Positions 26,988 through 35,819 of a stretch of DNA of 52,561 nucleotides are shown here, in pieces (positions within the stretch are counted from its first letter, which is position 1; every line of letters starts with the position of its first letter). Source of the DNA: Myxococcales bacterium (GTDB lineage Bacteria; Myxococcota_A; Polyangia; Haliangiales; Haliangiaceae); contig JAEUJX010000017.1 of assembly GCA_016794545.1 (NCBI GenBank), positions 1 through 52,561 on the forward strand, given 5' to 3'. The position numbers and the translations under genes are program-made. The notes beneath the pieces are model-generated. The model was given only the letters and a program-made list of their open reading frames with translations, was not told the DNA's origin and ran no database searches.

Positions 26988-27965
26988 GTGGCCACGCAAA
27001 CCCTGCCCGAGGTCCCCGTCGGGCACGCCACGGGCGGGCGCCCGCGCACGGTGAAGCCGGAGCGCACGGGGCCGGCGCCGGTGCGGTTCGTCGAGCAGCT
27101 GTTCCGCTCGGCGATCGACGACAACATCACGGACGTGGGCGCGATGATGGCCTACTACGCGGTGCTCGCTGTCTTCCCGATGGTGGTGTTCGTCGTGACC
27201 ATCGCGCTGCTCGTGCTCGATCCGACGACGGTGCACCAGGGCGTGCTGATGGCGACCGAGGCGATGCCGGATTCGACGCGGGTCTTCATCTCGAACCAGG
27301 TGACCAGGCTGATCGAGGCGGCCGGCGCCGGGTTCGCGATCGGTGGCGCGGTGCTGGCCCTGTGGGGCGCGTCGCGCGGCGCGGCCGCGATGTCGGGCGC
27401 GCTGAACACGATCCACAACAAGAAGGAGACGCGGGGCTTCTTCCACCGCCAGGCGATCGCACTCGGCGTGACGCTCGGCGTGGCCGTCCTGCTGGTGCTC
27501 GCGCTCGGCCTGCTCGTCGTGGGGCCCGTGGTGGGTCATCATGTCGCGGATCGCTTCGGCCTCGGCGACGCCTTCGATGCGGCCTGGGGGATCGGGCGAT
27601 GGCTCGGCGCCGGCCTGCTCGTGATGCTGGTCTGGGCGATCATCTACAAGTTCCTCCCCGACACCGACGCGCCGTTCCGCGTGTTCACGCCGGGCGCGGC
27701 CGTGGGCGTGGTCCTGTGGCTCGGGATCAGCGGCCTGTTCGGGCTGTACCTGTCGCACTTCAATAGCTACGAGGCGACGTACGGTGCGCTCGGCGGCGCG
27801 ATCATCTTCCTCACCTGGCTGTGGCTCTCGAACGTGGCGATCCTGTTCGGCGCCGAGCTCAACGACGTGCTGGCCGACTTCCGCAAGCACCGCAGCGCAG
27901 CCGCTGCGGTGCTCGCGCAAGAAGAGTCGCGCCTGATCGAGACGCACGCGCACACAGACAGGTAG
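26988..27965 (+). CDS. YihY/BrkB family inner-membrane protein
   Basis: A 325-residue polytopic membrane protein with about six hydrophobic helices. The family pattern is visible: FRSAIDDNITDVGAMMAYYAVLAVFPMVVF at the first segment (read 27108-27190), LWGASRGAAAMSGALN, the PGAAVGVVLWLGISGLF block and YGALGGAIIFLTWLWLSN near the end, then a cytoplasmic tail. YihY proteins have no agreed function; they are sometimes mislabelled ribonuclease BN. GTG start at 26988, 41 bases after the tRNA. Confidence 0.92.
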   Translation: MATQTLPEVPVGHATGGRPRTVKPERTGPAPVRFVEQLFRSAIDDNITDVGAMMAYYAVLAVFPMVVFVVTIALLVLDPTTVHQGVLMATEAMPDSTRVFISNQVTRLIEAAGAGFAIGGAVLALWGASRGAAAMSGALNTIHNKKETRGFFHRQAIALGVTLGVAVLLVLALGLLVVGPVVGHHVADRFGLGDAFDAAWGIGRWLGAGLLVMLVWAIIYKFLPDTDAPFRVFTPGAAVGVVLWLGISGLFGLYLSHFNSYEATYGALGGAIIFLTWLWLSNVAILFGAELNDVLADFRKHRSAAAAVLAQEESRLIETHAHTDR

Positions 27966-28002
27966 GCGCGGAAAGCTTTGTGAGAGTGCATACGGTGAAT
28001 TC

Positions 28003-28015
28003 TCACGCAGCGTGA
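28003..28015. promoter_or_regulatory. Short palindrome upstream of phospholipase operon
   Basis: TCACGC-A-GCGTGA is a perfect six-base inverted repeat in the 125-base gap before the lipase gene, about 60 bases upstream of its -10-like element. It may be a regulator site, for example for a fatty-acid-responsive repressor, but it matches no site I know. Confidence 0.25.
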
Positions 28016-28076
28016 TCGTGGTGACGCGCACCAGTCTTTCTCGTCGAGGAACATGTGCCGATCGATCGTGAGTTCC

Positions 28077-28082
28077 TATACT
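28077..28082 (+). promoter_or_regulatory. -10-like hexamer TATACT, phospholipase operon
   Basis: TATACT, the closest match in the window to consensus TATAAT, ends eight bases before ATG 28091. There is no ribosome site in the eight bases, and no good -35 is seen 17 bases upstream (TGTGCC). Confidence 0.55.
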
Positions 28083-28090
28083 GCCGCGCG

Positions 28091-30331
28091 ATGAAGTATT
28101 CAGCTTGGCTTGCGTCGAGCTTCGCGCTCGCACTCGCGGGTTGCCCCGACGTCAACGTCGATCCCGGCGAGGGAGTCGGCGACGACCCGGCCGGTGGGCC
28201 CGAAGTTCAGTTCGATCCGTCGAACAAGGTCGTTCCGTTCCCCAACAACCTCCTCCTCGATCCGGCGACGGGCAAGGTCAACCTGCCCGAGCAGTGCAAC
28301 GAGGGCCCGCTCAGCGCCGCGACGCGCGTGAAGGTGCTCAACACGCTCGACGGGTTCGGCACGTACAAGGCGACGCTCACCGTGTCGCTCAGCGAGGCGG
28401 TCGATCCGGCCTCGCTCGCGAACAACGTGCTGCTCTACAAGCGCGCGTCCGCCGGCACCGACGCCGATCCGGCCGGTGCGCAGCCGATCCCGGTCGTCGT
28501 CGTACCGAGCATGACGACGCGGTTCGCCGATCAGACCGACATCAAGGCCTGCAAGGACCCGCAGACGTTCCCGCAGCTCGTGATCGTCCCGATGGTGCCG
28601 CTGGAGCAGAAGTCGACGTACGTCGTCGCGCTCGTGAAGGGCATCAAGACCGCGAGCGGCGCCGAGTTCGGCCCGAGCTTCACGTGGTCGGTCGTCCGCG
28701 AGGCGGAGAACCCGGTCACGCTCGATGCGCAGGGCAACGTGCTCTCGGATCGCACCCCGCTCGATCCGCGCGACCCCGATCAGCTCGCGCAGCTCCGCGG
28801 CATCGACCTGCTGTGGAAGGCGCACGCGAAGGCGCTCGCGTTCCTCGCCGGCACGAGCCACGCGCGCGAGGACGTGCTGCTCGCCTGGGAGTTCAACACG
28901 CAGACCACGACCGACCCGCTCGATCCGCTGGTCGCCGGCAGCCTCGCGGCCACCATCGACAAGGCGCCGCTGTTCGGCGTGTCATCGCAGCTCCCGACCG
29001 GCGTGACCGCCGAGCAGTTCCTGCAGTCGCGGCTCCCGCCGGGCTCGTGCGCGGTCGACGGCGGCTCGCTGCCGTGCCAGGCGGTCGGCGACGTGGTTGG
29101 TGGCCTCCTCAGCGCGGCCAACTACCAGACCGACACGCCGGCGAAGGTGCCGACGAACTCGACGAACCCGAACGAGGGCGGCATGATCCCCGGCCCGTTC
29201 AACGACCCGTACAAGCCGACCAAGGCCGGCGACCGCGGCATCCTCGTCCTCGGCATGGTGCCGGCCTCGCCGATGCCCGCGGCCGGCTACCCGGTGATCG
29301 TGTTCGGCCACGGCCTCGGCAGCTCGAAGTCGTCGCTCGTCGCGATCGGCGCGCAGCTCGCCGCTGCCGGCTACGCGTCCGTCGCGATCGACTTCGTCGC
29401 GCACGACAGCCGCGCCGTCCGCACCTCGACCGACGCCGCGATCGGCTGTGCGAACACCGGCACGCCGGCCGTGCCGCCGTCCCCGACCACCGCGCCGCAG
29501 TGCTACGCGCCGTTCCTGTCGTCGGACCTCGCCACCACGCGCGACAACGTGCGCCAGACGATCCTCGACCTCCAGGAGCTCGTCAACTCGCTCCAGGGCT
29601 GCGCGCTCGACAAGTGCAACCAGCTCAAGGTCGACGTCGCGAACATCCAGTACCTCGGCCTCTCGCTCGGCGGCATCATCGGCTCGGCGACCGTCGGTGC
29701 GAAGCCCGACTTCCGCGCCGCCGTGCTGAACGTCCCGGGTGTCGGCTGGGTCGACATCCTCGAGAACTCGAACACGAACGCGATCAAGTGCCCGCTCGTC
29801 GACGCGCTGATCGACGCGAAGATCCTCACCGGCGAGAAGTCGAACCTCGTCGCGCAGCCGAACACCGGCCTGTGCACGACCGACGCGTGGAAGACGCAGC
29901 CGGGCTACCAGCAGTTCGCGACGATCGCTCGCTGGGCGCTCGATCCGGCCGACCCGGCGAACTTCACCCGCAAGCTCGCGACCCGGCGCATCCTGATCCA
30001 GGAGGTCGTCGGTGACACGGTCGTCCCGAACGTCGCCACGAACAACGAGGCCGCGCTCGTCGGCCTGCAGCCGCTCGTCGCGTCGCGCGCGCTGCCGCCG
30101 GTCGAGCCGTCGGCGGTGATCATGACGAGCCCGCAGACCAACAAGTTCGTGAAGTACATGAACCTGCCGCCGGAGGCGCCGTCGTTCCCCGGCAACACGT
30201 TCGAGCACGCGTCGCTGCTCCGCCCCGCGCCGTCGCCGGGCACCATGACGGTGGGCGCGGACGGCCGCCTCGGCACCGCCCGCCTGCAGACCGACGCCAT
30301 CACCTTCCTCCTCCAGAACAAGGCGAACTGA
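28091..30331 (+). CDS. VolA/Pla-1-like surface phospholipase lipoprotein
   Basis: A 746-residue lipoprotein (signal MKYSAWLASSFALALAGC) with the layout of Vibrio VolA and Pla-1-type lipases. An N-terminal segment VQFDPSNKVVPFPNNLLLDP matches the lipase N-terminal domain, Ig-like regions follow (TYKATLTVSLSEAVDPASL), and a C-terminal alpha/beta hydrolase carries the oxyanion region VIVFGHGLGSSKSSL and the nucleophile elbow YLGLSLGGIIG (Ser525). VolA is a surface-exposed lysophospholipase that frees fatty acids for uptake and is cotranscribed with a FadL porin; here too a FadL-type gene follows after two bases. The start at 28091 is favoured over an in-frame start 36 bases earlier by the signal peptide. 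Substrate is inferred from family. Confidence 0.85.
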   Translation: MKYSAWLASSFALALAGCPDVNVDPGEGVGDDPAGGPEVQFDPSNKVVPFPNNLLLDPATGKVNLPEQCNEGPLSAATRVKVLNTLDGFGTYKATLTVSLSEAVDPASLANNVLLYKRASAGTDADPAGAQPIPVVVVPSMTTRFADQTDIKACKDPQTFPQLVIVPMVPLEQKSTYVVALVKGIKTASGAEFGPSFTWSVVREAENPVTLDAQGNVLSDRTPLDPRDPDQLAQLRGIDLLWKAHAKALAFLAGTSHAREDVLLAWEFNTQTTTDPLDPLVAGSLAATIDKAPLFGVSSQLPTGVTAEQFLQSRLPPGSCAVDGGSLPCQAVGDVVGGLLSAANYQTDTPAKVPTNSTNPNEGGMIPGPFNDPYKPTKAGDRGILVLGMVPASPMPAAGYPVIVFGHGLGSSKSSLVAIGAQLAAAGYASVAIDFVAHDSRAVRTSTDAAIGCANTGTPAVPPSPTTAPQCYAPFLSSDLATTRDNVRQTILDLQELVNSLQGCALDKCNQLKVDVANIQYLGLSLGGIIGSATVGAKPDFRAAVLNVPGVGWVDILENSNTNAIKCPLVDALIDAKILTGEKSNLVAQPNTGLCTTDAWKTQPGYQQFATIARWALDPADPANFTRKLATRRILIQEVVGDTVVPNVATNNEAALVGLQPLVASRALPPVEPSAVIMTSPQTNKFVKYMNLPPEAPSFPGNTFEHASLLRPAPSPGTMTVGADGRLGTARLQTDAITFLLQNKAN

Positions 30332-30333
30332 CC

Positions 30334-31566
30334 ATGCGTACCCTCAGCAAGACGCTGTTCCTTCTTGCGTGCGCGGGTGGCGTCGCCTCCGCGAACGGCT
30401 TCTACCTCAACGAGCACGATGCGAAGGTCACGGGCCGCGGCGGCACCGCCACCGCGACCGACACCGACCCGTCGTCGATCGTCTACAACGTCGGCGGCCT
30501 CGCGGTCGGCGAGGGCACGGCGATCTCGCTCGGCGCCTCGCTGATCGCGGCGCAGGCGACGTACAACGCGCCCGACAACACCTCGACCGACACGAACTCG
30601 TCGCCGGCCGTGCTGCCCAACTTCGCGGTCAGCCACCGGATCAACGACATGTTCGCGGCCGGCGTCAGCTTCCACCTGCCGTTCGGCCTTGCGGTGAGCT
30701 GGCCCGACAGCTCGCCCCAGGCGGACGTCGTGACGAAGCAGGCCCTCCGCACCTACTTCATCACGCCGGCCGTCGGCGTGAACCTCGACAAGCAGGTGCC
30801 CGGCCTCTCGATCGGCGCGGGCCTCGACCTCGTGCCGTCGACGGTGCAGCTCGAGCAGAACGTCTACTTCGGCAGCGCGCAGGGCAGCGCCGTCCTCGGC
30901 GGCGACGCGTTCGGCATCGGCGGCCGCGTCGGTCTCATGTACCGGCCCGCCGCGCTGAAGAACAAGCTGTCGGTCGGCGTCTCGTGGCGCAGCCAAGTCG
31001 ACCTCGACTTCGAGGGCACCGGCGACTTCGACATGGCCCCTCCGTACCGCGGGCAGCTCCCGCCCGACGGCGACATCTCGACGACGCTGCACGTCCCGCA
31101 GTCGGTCTCCGCGGGCGTCGCGTACCGGCCGATGGACCAGCTCGAGCTCGAGCTCAACGCGACGTGGATCGACTGGTCGGCGTTCGACACGATCGACATC
31201 ACGCTGCCCGACGGCTCGCACAACGTGCAGCCGCAGGACTACACGGACACCGTCACGCTGCGCCTCGGCGGCGAGTACAAGCTGCCGGAGCAGAAGCTCT
31301 CGCTGCGCGCCGGCTACGCGTACGACCCGACGCCGGTGCCCGACACGACGCTCTCGGCGCGCCTCCCGGACATCAACCGCCATGTCGTCAGCGCCGGTGG
31401 CACGTACAAGGTGACGAAGAACGTCGACGCTCACCTCGCCGCGCTGTGGGTCCTCCCCGGCTCGAACGAGGCCAGCAACGACGACATGTACATGCCGCTC
31501 TACAAGGGCACGTACGACGTCACGGCGTTCGTGGCGTCGCTCGGCCTGCTCGGCCGGTTCGAGTAG
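30334..31566 (+). CDS. FadL/OmpP1-type outer-membrane lipid porin
   Basis: A 410-residue outer-membrane beta-barrel with signal peptide (MRTLSKTLFLLACAGGVASA) and the FadL N-terminus NGFYLNEHDAKVTGRGGTATA that plugs the barrel. It should carry long-chain fatty acids across the outer membrane. The conserved NPA motif of FadL is changed: the segment reads YNVGGLA instead of YNPAGLA. The protein ends in a Phe-Glu (LGRFE), close to the aromatic-terminal signal of barrel proteins. It starts two bases after the phospholipase stop, so uptake and lipid hydrolysis are coupled. It ends next to the convergent polymerase gene with no gap. Confidence 0.92.
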   Translation: MRTLSKTLFLLACAGGVASANGFYLNEHDAKVTGRGGTATATDTDPSSIVYNVGGLAVGEGTAISLGASLIAAQATYNAPDNTSTDTNSSPAVLPNFAVSHRINDMFAAGVSFHLPFGLAVSWPDSSPQADVVTKQALRTYFITPAVGVNLDKQVPGLSIGAGLDLVPSTVQLEQNVYFGSAQGSAVLGGDAFGIGGRVGLMYRPAALKNKLSVGVSWRSQVDLDFEGTGDFDMAPPYRGQLPPDGDISTTLHVPQSVSAGVAYRPMDQLELELNATWIDWSAFDTIDITLPDGSHNVQPQDYTDTVTLRLGGEYKLPEQKLSLRAGYAYDPTPVPDTTLSARLPDINRHVVSAGGTYKVTKNVDAHLAALWVLPGSNEASNDDMYMPLYKGTYDVTAFVASLGLLGRFE

Positions 31567-32781
31567 TCAGTCCGTCCCCGGGCCGCGCCACTCGGCCTTC
31601 CAGTCGTAGTCGGGATCCGGTGGCTCGGCCGGCGGGTGCTCGCCCGCCGGCACGTTCTTGAGGTTGATGCGGACGCGATACCACGCGGTGAAGCGGCCGC
31701 GGTTCGTGTCGACGAGGACGTCCTCGGGCGCGAGCCGCGTGGCCACCGCGGGGTGCCGCCGCTTCCAGCGCTCGAGCCCGTCGAGCACGTCGGCCTTCTG
31801 CTTGGCCTGCGCGATCGTGATCACCACCGGCTTGTCCTCGGGGGCGGCGCGCGCCGGCGGCCCGGCCTCGTCCTGGCGGTCGGCGAGCGCGAGCAGAGCC
31901 TCGATCCCGCACGGCGCGTCGTCGATGCCCGCGTGCGCGTCCCCGCGCTGCGCAAACCGCGCGGGCACCGTGCGGAGCGTGAACGCGCTCGGGTCACACG
32001 ACCACAGCTCGTCCCACGGCAGCGGCATCGACACCCTCGCATCGCGCGTGGGGCGCACCGAGTACGCGCTGGCCGTCGTGCGATCGCGCGCGTTCTGGTT
32101 GTAGTCGAGGAACACGCCGTGCCGCTCCTCCTTCCACCAGCGCGCCGTGGCGAGGTCCGGCGCACGCGTCTCCACCTCGCGCGCGAGCGCCTGCGCGGCG
32201 CGGCGAACCGCGGAGAACGGCCAGCGCGGGTGGATGCGCACCCAGATGTGGACGCCGCGCGAGCCGCTGGTTTTCGGCCAGCCGATGAGCCCGTGATCGT
32301 CGAGCACCTGCTTCGCGACGCGCGCGACCGCGAGGATCTGCGGCCACGCGATGCCCGGGACCGGATCGAGATCGACGCGCAGCTCGTCGGGGTGGTCCAT
32401 GGCCTCGGCGCGGACCGCGTGTGGATTGAGATCGATGCAGCCGAGGTTCACCACGTACGCGAGCGCCGCACGGCTGTCGACGGCGATCTCGTCGGCGTGC
32501 CGGCCCGACGGGAAGCGGAACGTGGCGATCGACAGCCACGGCGGACGCTTCGCCGGAGCGCGCTTCTGGAAGAACGGCTCCTCGGTGATCCCGTTGACGT
32601 ACCGCTTCAGGATCATCGGCCGGCGCGCGACACCGCGCAGCGCGCCCTCGGCGACGGCGAGGTAGTACTCGACGAGCTCGCGCTTCGTGATCGGCCCCTC
32701 CGGGAAGTACACCTTGTCGGGGTTCGAGACGGCGACCTCGTGGCCGTCGAGCTCGAGCACCAGCCTGGTCGCTTTCGCCAC
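31567..32781 (-). CDS. LigD-type DNA polymerase/primase domain protein
   Basis: A 404-residue stand-alone polymerase domain of the archaeo-eukaryotic primase type found in LigD, which fills gaps at double-strand breaks. Hallmarks are SNPDKVYFPEGPITKRELV, FFQKRAPAKRPPW, the metal-binding ELRVDLDPVPG, TSGSRGVHIWVRI and RPTRDARVSMPLPWDEL. The GTG at 32781 is chosen because AAGGA lies seven bases upstream and it leaves 48 bases to the divergent MATE start; an ATG at 32817 would leave only 12. The long open frame continuing to 34662 is antisense to the MATE gene and not part of the protein. It would work with the ligase at 24982. Confidence 0.92.
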   Translation of the reverse strand: MAKATRLVLELDGHEVAVSNPDKVYFPEGPITKRELVEYYLAVAEGALRGVARRPMILKRYVNGITEEPFFQKRAPAKRPPWLSIATFRFPSGRHADEIAVDSRAALAYVVNLGCIDLNPHAVRAEAMDHPDELRVDLDPVPGIAWPQILAVARVAKQVLDDHGLIGWPKTSGSRGVHIWVRIHPRWPFSAVRRAAQALAREVETRAPDLATARWWKEERHGVFLDYNQNARDRTTASAYSVRPTRDARVSMPLPWDELWSCDPSAFTLRTVPARFAQRGDAHAGIDDAPCGIEALLALADRQDEAGPPARAAPEDKPVVITIAQAKQKADVLDGLERWKRRHPAVATRLAPEDVLVDTNRGRFTAWYRVRINLKNVPAGEHPPAEPPDPDYDWKAEWRGPGTD

Positions 32782-32829
32782 GTGGAGATCCTTGCACGAC
32801 CGGGTTTCCGACTTCATGGTGTCGGGCCC

Positions 32830-34191
32830 ATGTCGTCGCCCGCCGCACCGCTCCGCGCCCTGCTCGCGCTCGCGATGCCGATGGTCCTGGCGCGCGCCAC
32901 GCAGGCGGTGATCACGTTCGCGGACGCGATCCAGGTCAAGCACCTCGGCGCCGGCGCGCTCGCGGCCACCGCCACCGGGGGCCTGAACCTCCTCGGCTTC
33001 GTCATCCTGCCGATGGGCACGGTGTTCATCGTCCAGAGCTTCGTGGCGCAGCTCGTCGGGCGCGGCGCGCGCGACGAGGCACCGCGCTTCGCGTGGTACG
33101 GCCTCGCGATCGCGGCGATCTCGGCCGTGCTCGCCCTCGCGACCATCCCCGCCGTCACCACACTCCTCGGGCTCACCAGCTACTCGCCGTACGTGCAGGC
33201 CGAGATGAGCGCGTACATCGAGATCCGCCTGCTGTCCGTCGGCGCCATCGTCGGCATCGAGGCGCTCGGCAACTGGTACGGCGGCCTCGGCAACACGTGG
33301 ATGCAGATGGTCGCGGGCATCATCGCGATGGTCGTCAACATCCTCTGCAACTGGCTGCTGATCGACGGCAACCTCGGCTTCCCGGCGCTCGGCGTCGCCG
33401 GGGCGGCGTGGGCGAGCACGATCGCGTCGTGGCTGGGCTTCCTGTTCCTCGCGATCGGCTTCGCGCGCCGGTGGGGTGGTGCGCCGCGCAGCGGCACCGG
33501 CGGTGCGCTGAGCCGGCACGAGCTGTTGCGCGTCGCGCGGTTCGGCCTGCCAAACGGCCTCAACTGGTTCCTCGAGTTCGCCGCGTTCCAGCTGTTCGTC
33601 AACGTCGTGCTCGCGGGCCTCGGCGACGAGACCGTCGCCGCGCTCAACGTCGTGCTCGCCGTCAACTCGATCTCGTTCATGCCGGCGTTCGGGCTCGCCT
33701 CCGCCGGCGCGATCCTCGCCGCGCAGGCGATCGGCCGCGGCGCGAGGGAGGCGGTGTGGCCGCAGGTCAAGGTCACGCTCGCGTGCACGGCCGCCTGGAT
33801 GTGCGCGATCGGCGGGCTCTACCTGGTCGCACCGGGCACCGTGCTCCGATGGTTCGAGGAGCCCGGCAAGAGCGGCGACCTGGTCGCGATCGGGACGTCG
33901 ATGCTCGCGATCAGCGCGGCGTGGCAGATCTTCGACGCGATCTGCCTGACGCTCGCGGAGACGCTGCGCGCCGCCGGCGACACCGCGTGGACCGCGGGCG
34001 CCCGCCTGCTGCTCGCGTGGGTGGTGTTCGTGCCGTCCGCGATCGTGGTCGTCACGTACCTCGACGGCGGCTCGATCGGCGCGATGCTCTGTCTCGTCGG
34101 CTACATCGCACTCCTCGCGCTCGCCCTCGCCTACCGGTTCCGGTCCGGGGCCTGGCGCCGCATCGAGCTCATCGAGCCGAAGCTGGTGTGA
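32830..34191 (+). CDS. MATE family exporter
   Basis: A 453-residue inner-membrane antiporter with about twelve hydrophobic helices in two halves, typical for MATE drug/sodium or proton antiporters. Recognisable segments include LALAMPMVLARATQAVITFADAI at the first helix, ALGVAGAAWASTIASWLGFLF, GLPNGLNWFLEFAAFQLFVN beginning the second half, and CLTLAETLRAAGDT late in the protein. The last 23 bases overlap the end of the convergent sigma-factor gene. The exported compound is unknown. Confidence 0.92.
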   Translation: MSSPAAPLRALLALAMPMVLARATQAVITFADAIQVKHLGAGALAATATGGLNLLGFVILPMGTVFIVQSFVAQLVGRGARDEAPRFAWYGLAIAAISAVLALATIPAVTTLLGLTSYSPYVQAEMSAYIEIRLLSVGAIVGIEALGNWYGGLGNTWMQMVAGIIAMVVNILCNWLLIDGNLGFPALGVAGAAWASTIASWLGFLFLAIGFARRWGGAPRSGTGGALSRHELLRVARFGLPNGLNWFLEFAAFQLFVNVVLAGLGDETVAALNVVLAVNSISFMPAFGLASAGAILAAQAIGRGAREAVWPQVKVTLACTAAWMCAIGGLYLVAPGTVLRWFEEPGKSGDLVAIGTSMLAISAAWQIFDAICLTLAETLRAAGDTAWTAGARLLLAWVVFVPSAIVVVTYLDGGSIGAMLCLVGYIALLALALAYRFRSGAWRRIELIEPKLV

Positions 34192-35401
34192 CCTCGGCGA
34201 GCCGGCGCTCGAGGAACCTGCGCTCCGGCTCCGAGCCGACGAGCCGCAGCGCCTCGCGATAGGCCGCACCCGCTTCGCGCAGCTTGCCGAGCCGGCGCAG
34301 CAGATCCGCGCGCGCCGCGTGCCACAGGTGATAGCCCGCGAGCTGCGGCTCGAGACCGTCGATGTGCGGCAGCCCGGCGGCGGGTCCGTGCGCCATCGCG
34401 ATCGCGACGGCGTAGTTGAGCGCGACGACCGGCGACGGCGCGCGCTGCGCGAGGCGCGCGAACAGCGCCGCGATCTGCGGCCAGTCCGTCTCGGCGGCGG
34501 TCGGCGCGCTCGCGTGGAGCGCCGCGATCGCCGCCTGGAGCGCGTACGGCCCCGCGCCGCCGACGAGCGCCGGTGGCACGAGCGCGAGCGCCTCGTCGAT
34601 CTGCGCGCGGTCCCAGCGCGATCGATCCTGATCCTCGAGCAGGACGAGATCACCCGCCGCATCGGTGCGCGCGTCGCGCCGCGAATCGTGGAGCAGCATC
34701 AGGGCGAGCAGCCCCATCGCCTCGGCGCGACCGTCGCTCGCCGGCAACAGCTCGACGAGCAGCCGGCCGAGCCGGATCGCCTCGGCCGTCAGGTCGCGGC
34801 GGATCCACGCGTCGCCCGCGGTCGCCGCGTAGCCCTCGTTGAACACGAGGTAGATCACGCGCATCACCGCGTCGGTGCGCTCCGGCAGCTGCGACGCCTC
34901 CGGAACCTCGTACGGGATCCGCGCGCCCTTGATCTTGGTCTTCGCGCGCACCAGCCGCTGGGCCATCGTCGCCGGCGTGGCGAGGAACGCGCGCGCGATC
35001 TCCTCGGTGGTGAGGCCGCCGAGCGTGCGCAGCGTGAGCGCGATCTGCGCCTCCGGGGCGAGCGCCGGGTGGCAGCACGTGAACATCAGCCGCAGCCGAT
35101 CGTCGGGCACGGCGACCAGCTCCGTCGCCGCGGTCGCCGGTTCGGCGGGCTCCTCCGCCGCCACGATCTGGCGCAGCTTCACGCGGCGCCGGATCGCATC
35201 GATCGCCTTGTTGCGCGCCGCCAGCACGAGCCAGCCGCGCGGCTCGACGGGCACCGCGTCCCGCCACGCCTCGACGGCGGCCGCGAAGGCCTCCTGCACG
35301 GCCTCCTCCGCGAGCTCGAAGTCGCCGTTCGTCACGCGGATCGTCGTCGCGAGCACGCGCGCGCGTTCCGCGCGGAACAGCGCCTCGATCCCGTGGCTCA
35401 T
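34169..35401 (-). CDS. ECF42-type sigma factor with helical C-terminal extension
   Basis: A 410-residue extracytoplasmic-function sigma factor. The sigma2 region (1-70, FELAEEAVQEAFAAAVEAWRD) and sigma4 region (about 115-165, TTEEIARAFLATPATMAQRLVRAKTKIK) are followed by about 240 residues of DUF6596/TPR-like helices (FNEGYAATAGDAWIRRDLTAEAIRLGRLL). This is the ECF42 layout, in which the extension replaces an anti-sigma factor. The DGPF-family gene immediately upstream, overlapping it by four bases, is the constant companion of ECF42. Its 3' end overlaps the MATE gene's 3' end by 23 bases. Confidence 0.95.
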   Translation of the reverse strand: MSHGIEALFRAERARVLATTIRVTNGDFELAEEAVQEAFAAAVEAWRDAVPVEPRGWLVLAARNKAIDAIRRRVKLRQIVAAEEPAEPATAATELVAVPDDRLRLMFTCCHPALAPEAQIALTLRTLGGLTTEEIARAFLATPATMAQRLVRAKTKIKGARIPYEVPEASQLPERTDAVMRVIYLVFNEGYAATAGDAWIRRDLTAEAIRLGRLLVELLPASDGRAEAMGLLALMLLHDSRRDARTDAAGDLVLLEDQDRSRWDRAQIDEALALVPPALVGGAGPYALQAAIAALHASAPTAAETDWPQIAALFARLAQRAPSPVVALNYAVAIAMAHGPAAGLPHIDGLEPQLAGYHLWHAARADLLRRLGKLREAGAAYREALRLVGSEPERRFLERRLAEVTPASAR

Positions 35402-35754
35402 GCGTCGGGTGTGGCCATCACCGGGCGGATCTCGATCGAGCCGATCTTCGCGCTCGGGATCCGCGCCGCGATGCGGGTCGCCTCGTCGAGATCCTTCGCC
35501 TCGATCAGGTAGTAACCGCCGAGCTGCTCGCGCGTCTCCGCGAACGGGCCATCGGTCGTCGTGGTCTTGCCGTCGCGCACGCGCACCGTCGTCGCCGTCG
35601 CGACCGGCTGGAGAGCGTTACCGCCGAGGTAGTGGCCGGACGCCTTGATGTCCTGCGTGAACTGCATGTACTCGCCGAACAGCCGGCCGCTCTCGGCCTC
35701 GGACAGGTCGGCCCAGATCTTCTCGTTGTCGTAGATCAAGCAGAGGTATTGCAT
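35398..35754 (-). CDS. DGPF/YciI family protein
   Basis: A 118-residue ferredoxin-like fold protein (YCII-related, DGPF domain). It begins MQYLCLIYDNEKIWADLS and contains the name-giving TTDGPFAETREQLGGYYLIEA. Such proteins are encoded next to ECF42 sigma factors and are often their targets; the enzymatic role is unknown. An AGGAG ribosome site precedes the ATG at 35754 by seven bases. The stop overlaps the sigma-factor start, so the two are translated as a unit. Confidence 0.94.
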   Translation of the reverse strand: MQYLCLIYDNEKIWADLSEAESGRLFGEYMQFTQDIKASGHYLGGNALQPVATATTVRVRDGKTTTTDGPFAETREQLGGYYLIEAKDLDEATRIAARIPSAKIGSIEIRPVMATPDA

Positions 35755-35819
35755 GGTCGTTCTCCTGGTTCGGGATGTTCCCCCATGGGTCGAACGACGC
35801 CCCCCCGGATCGACACGGA

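Noticed and set aside
28105-30208. Alternative long frames over the phospholipase gene on both strands
   Set aside because: The frame chosen has the signal peptide, lipase N-terminal segment and nucleophile elbow; the others are Arg-rich shadows.
31567-34662. 1031-residue minus-strand frame that would fuse the LigD-type polymerase to a long N-terminal extension
   Set aside because: The part upstream of 32817 is antisense to the MATE exporter and low-complexity; the polymerase family starts near 32781.
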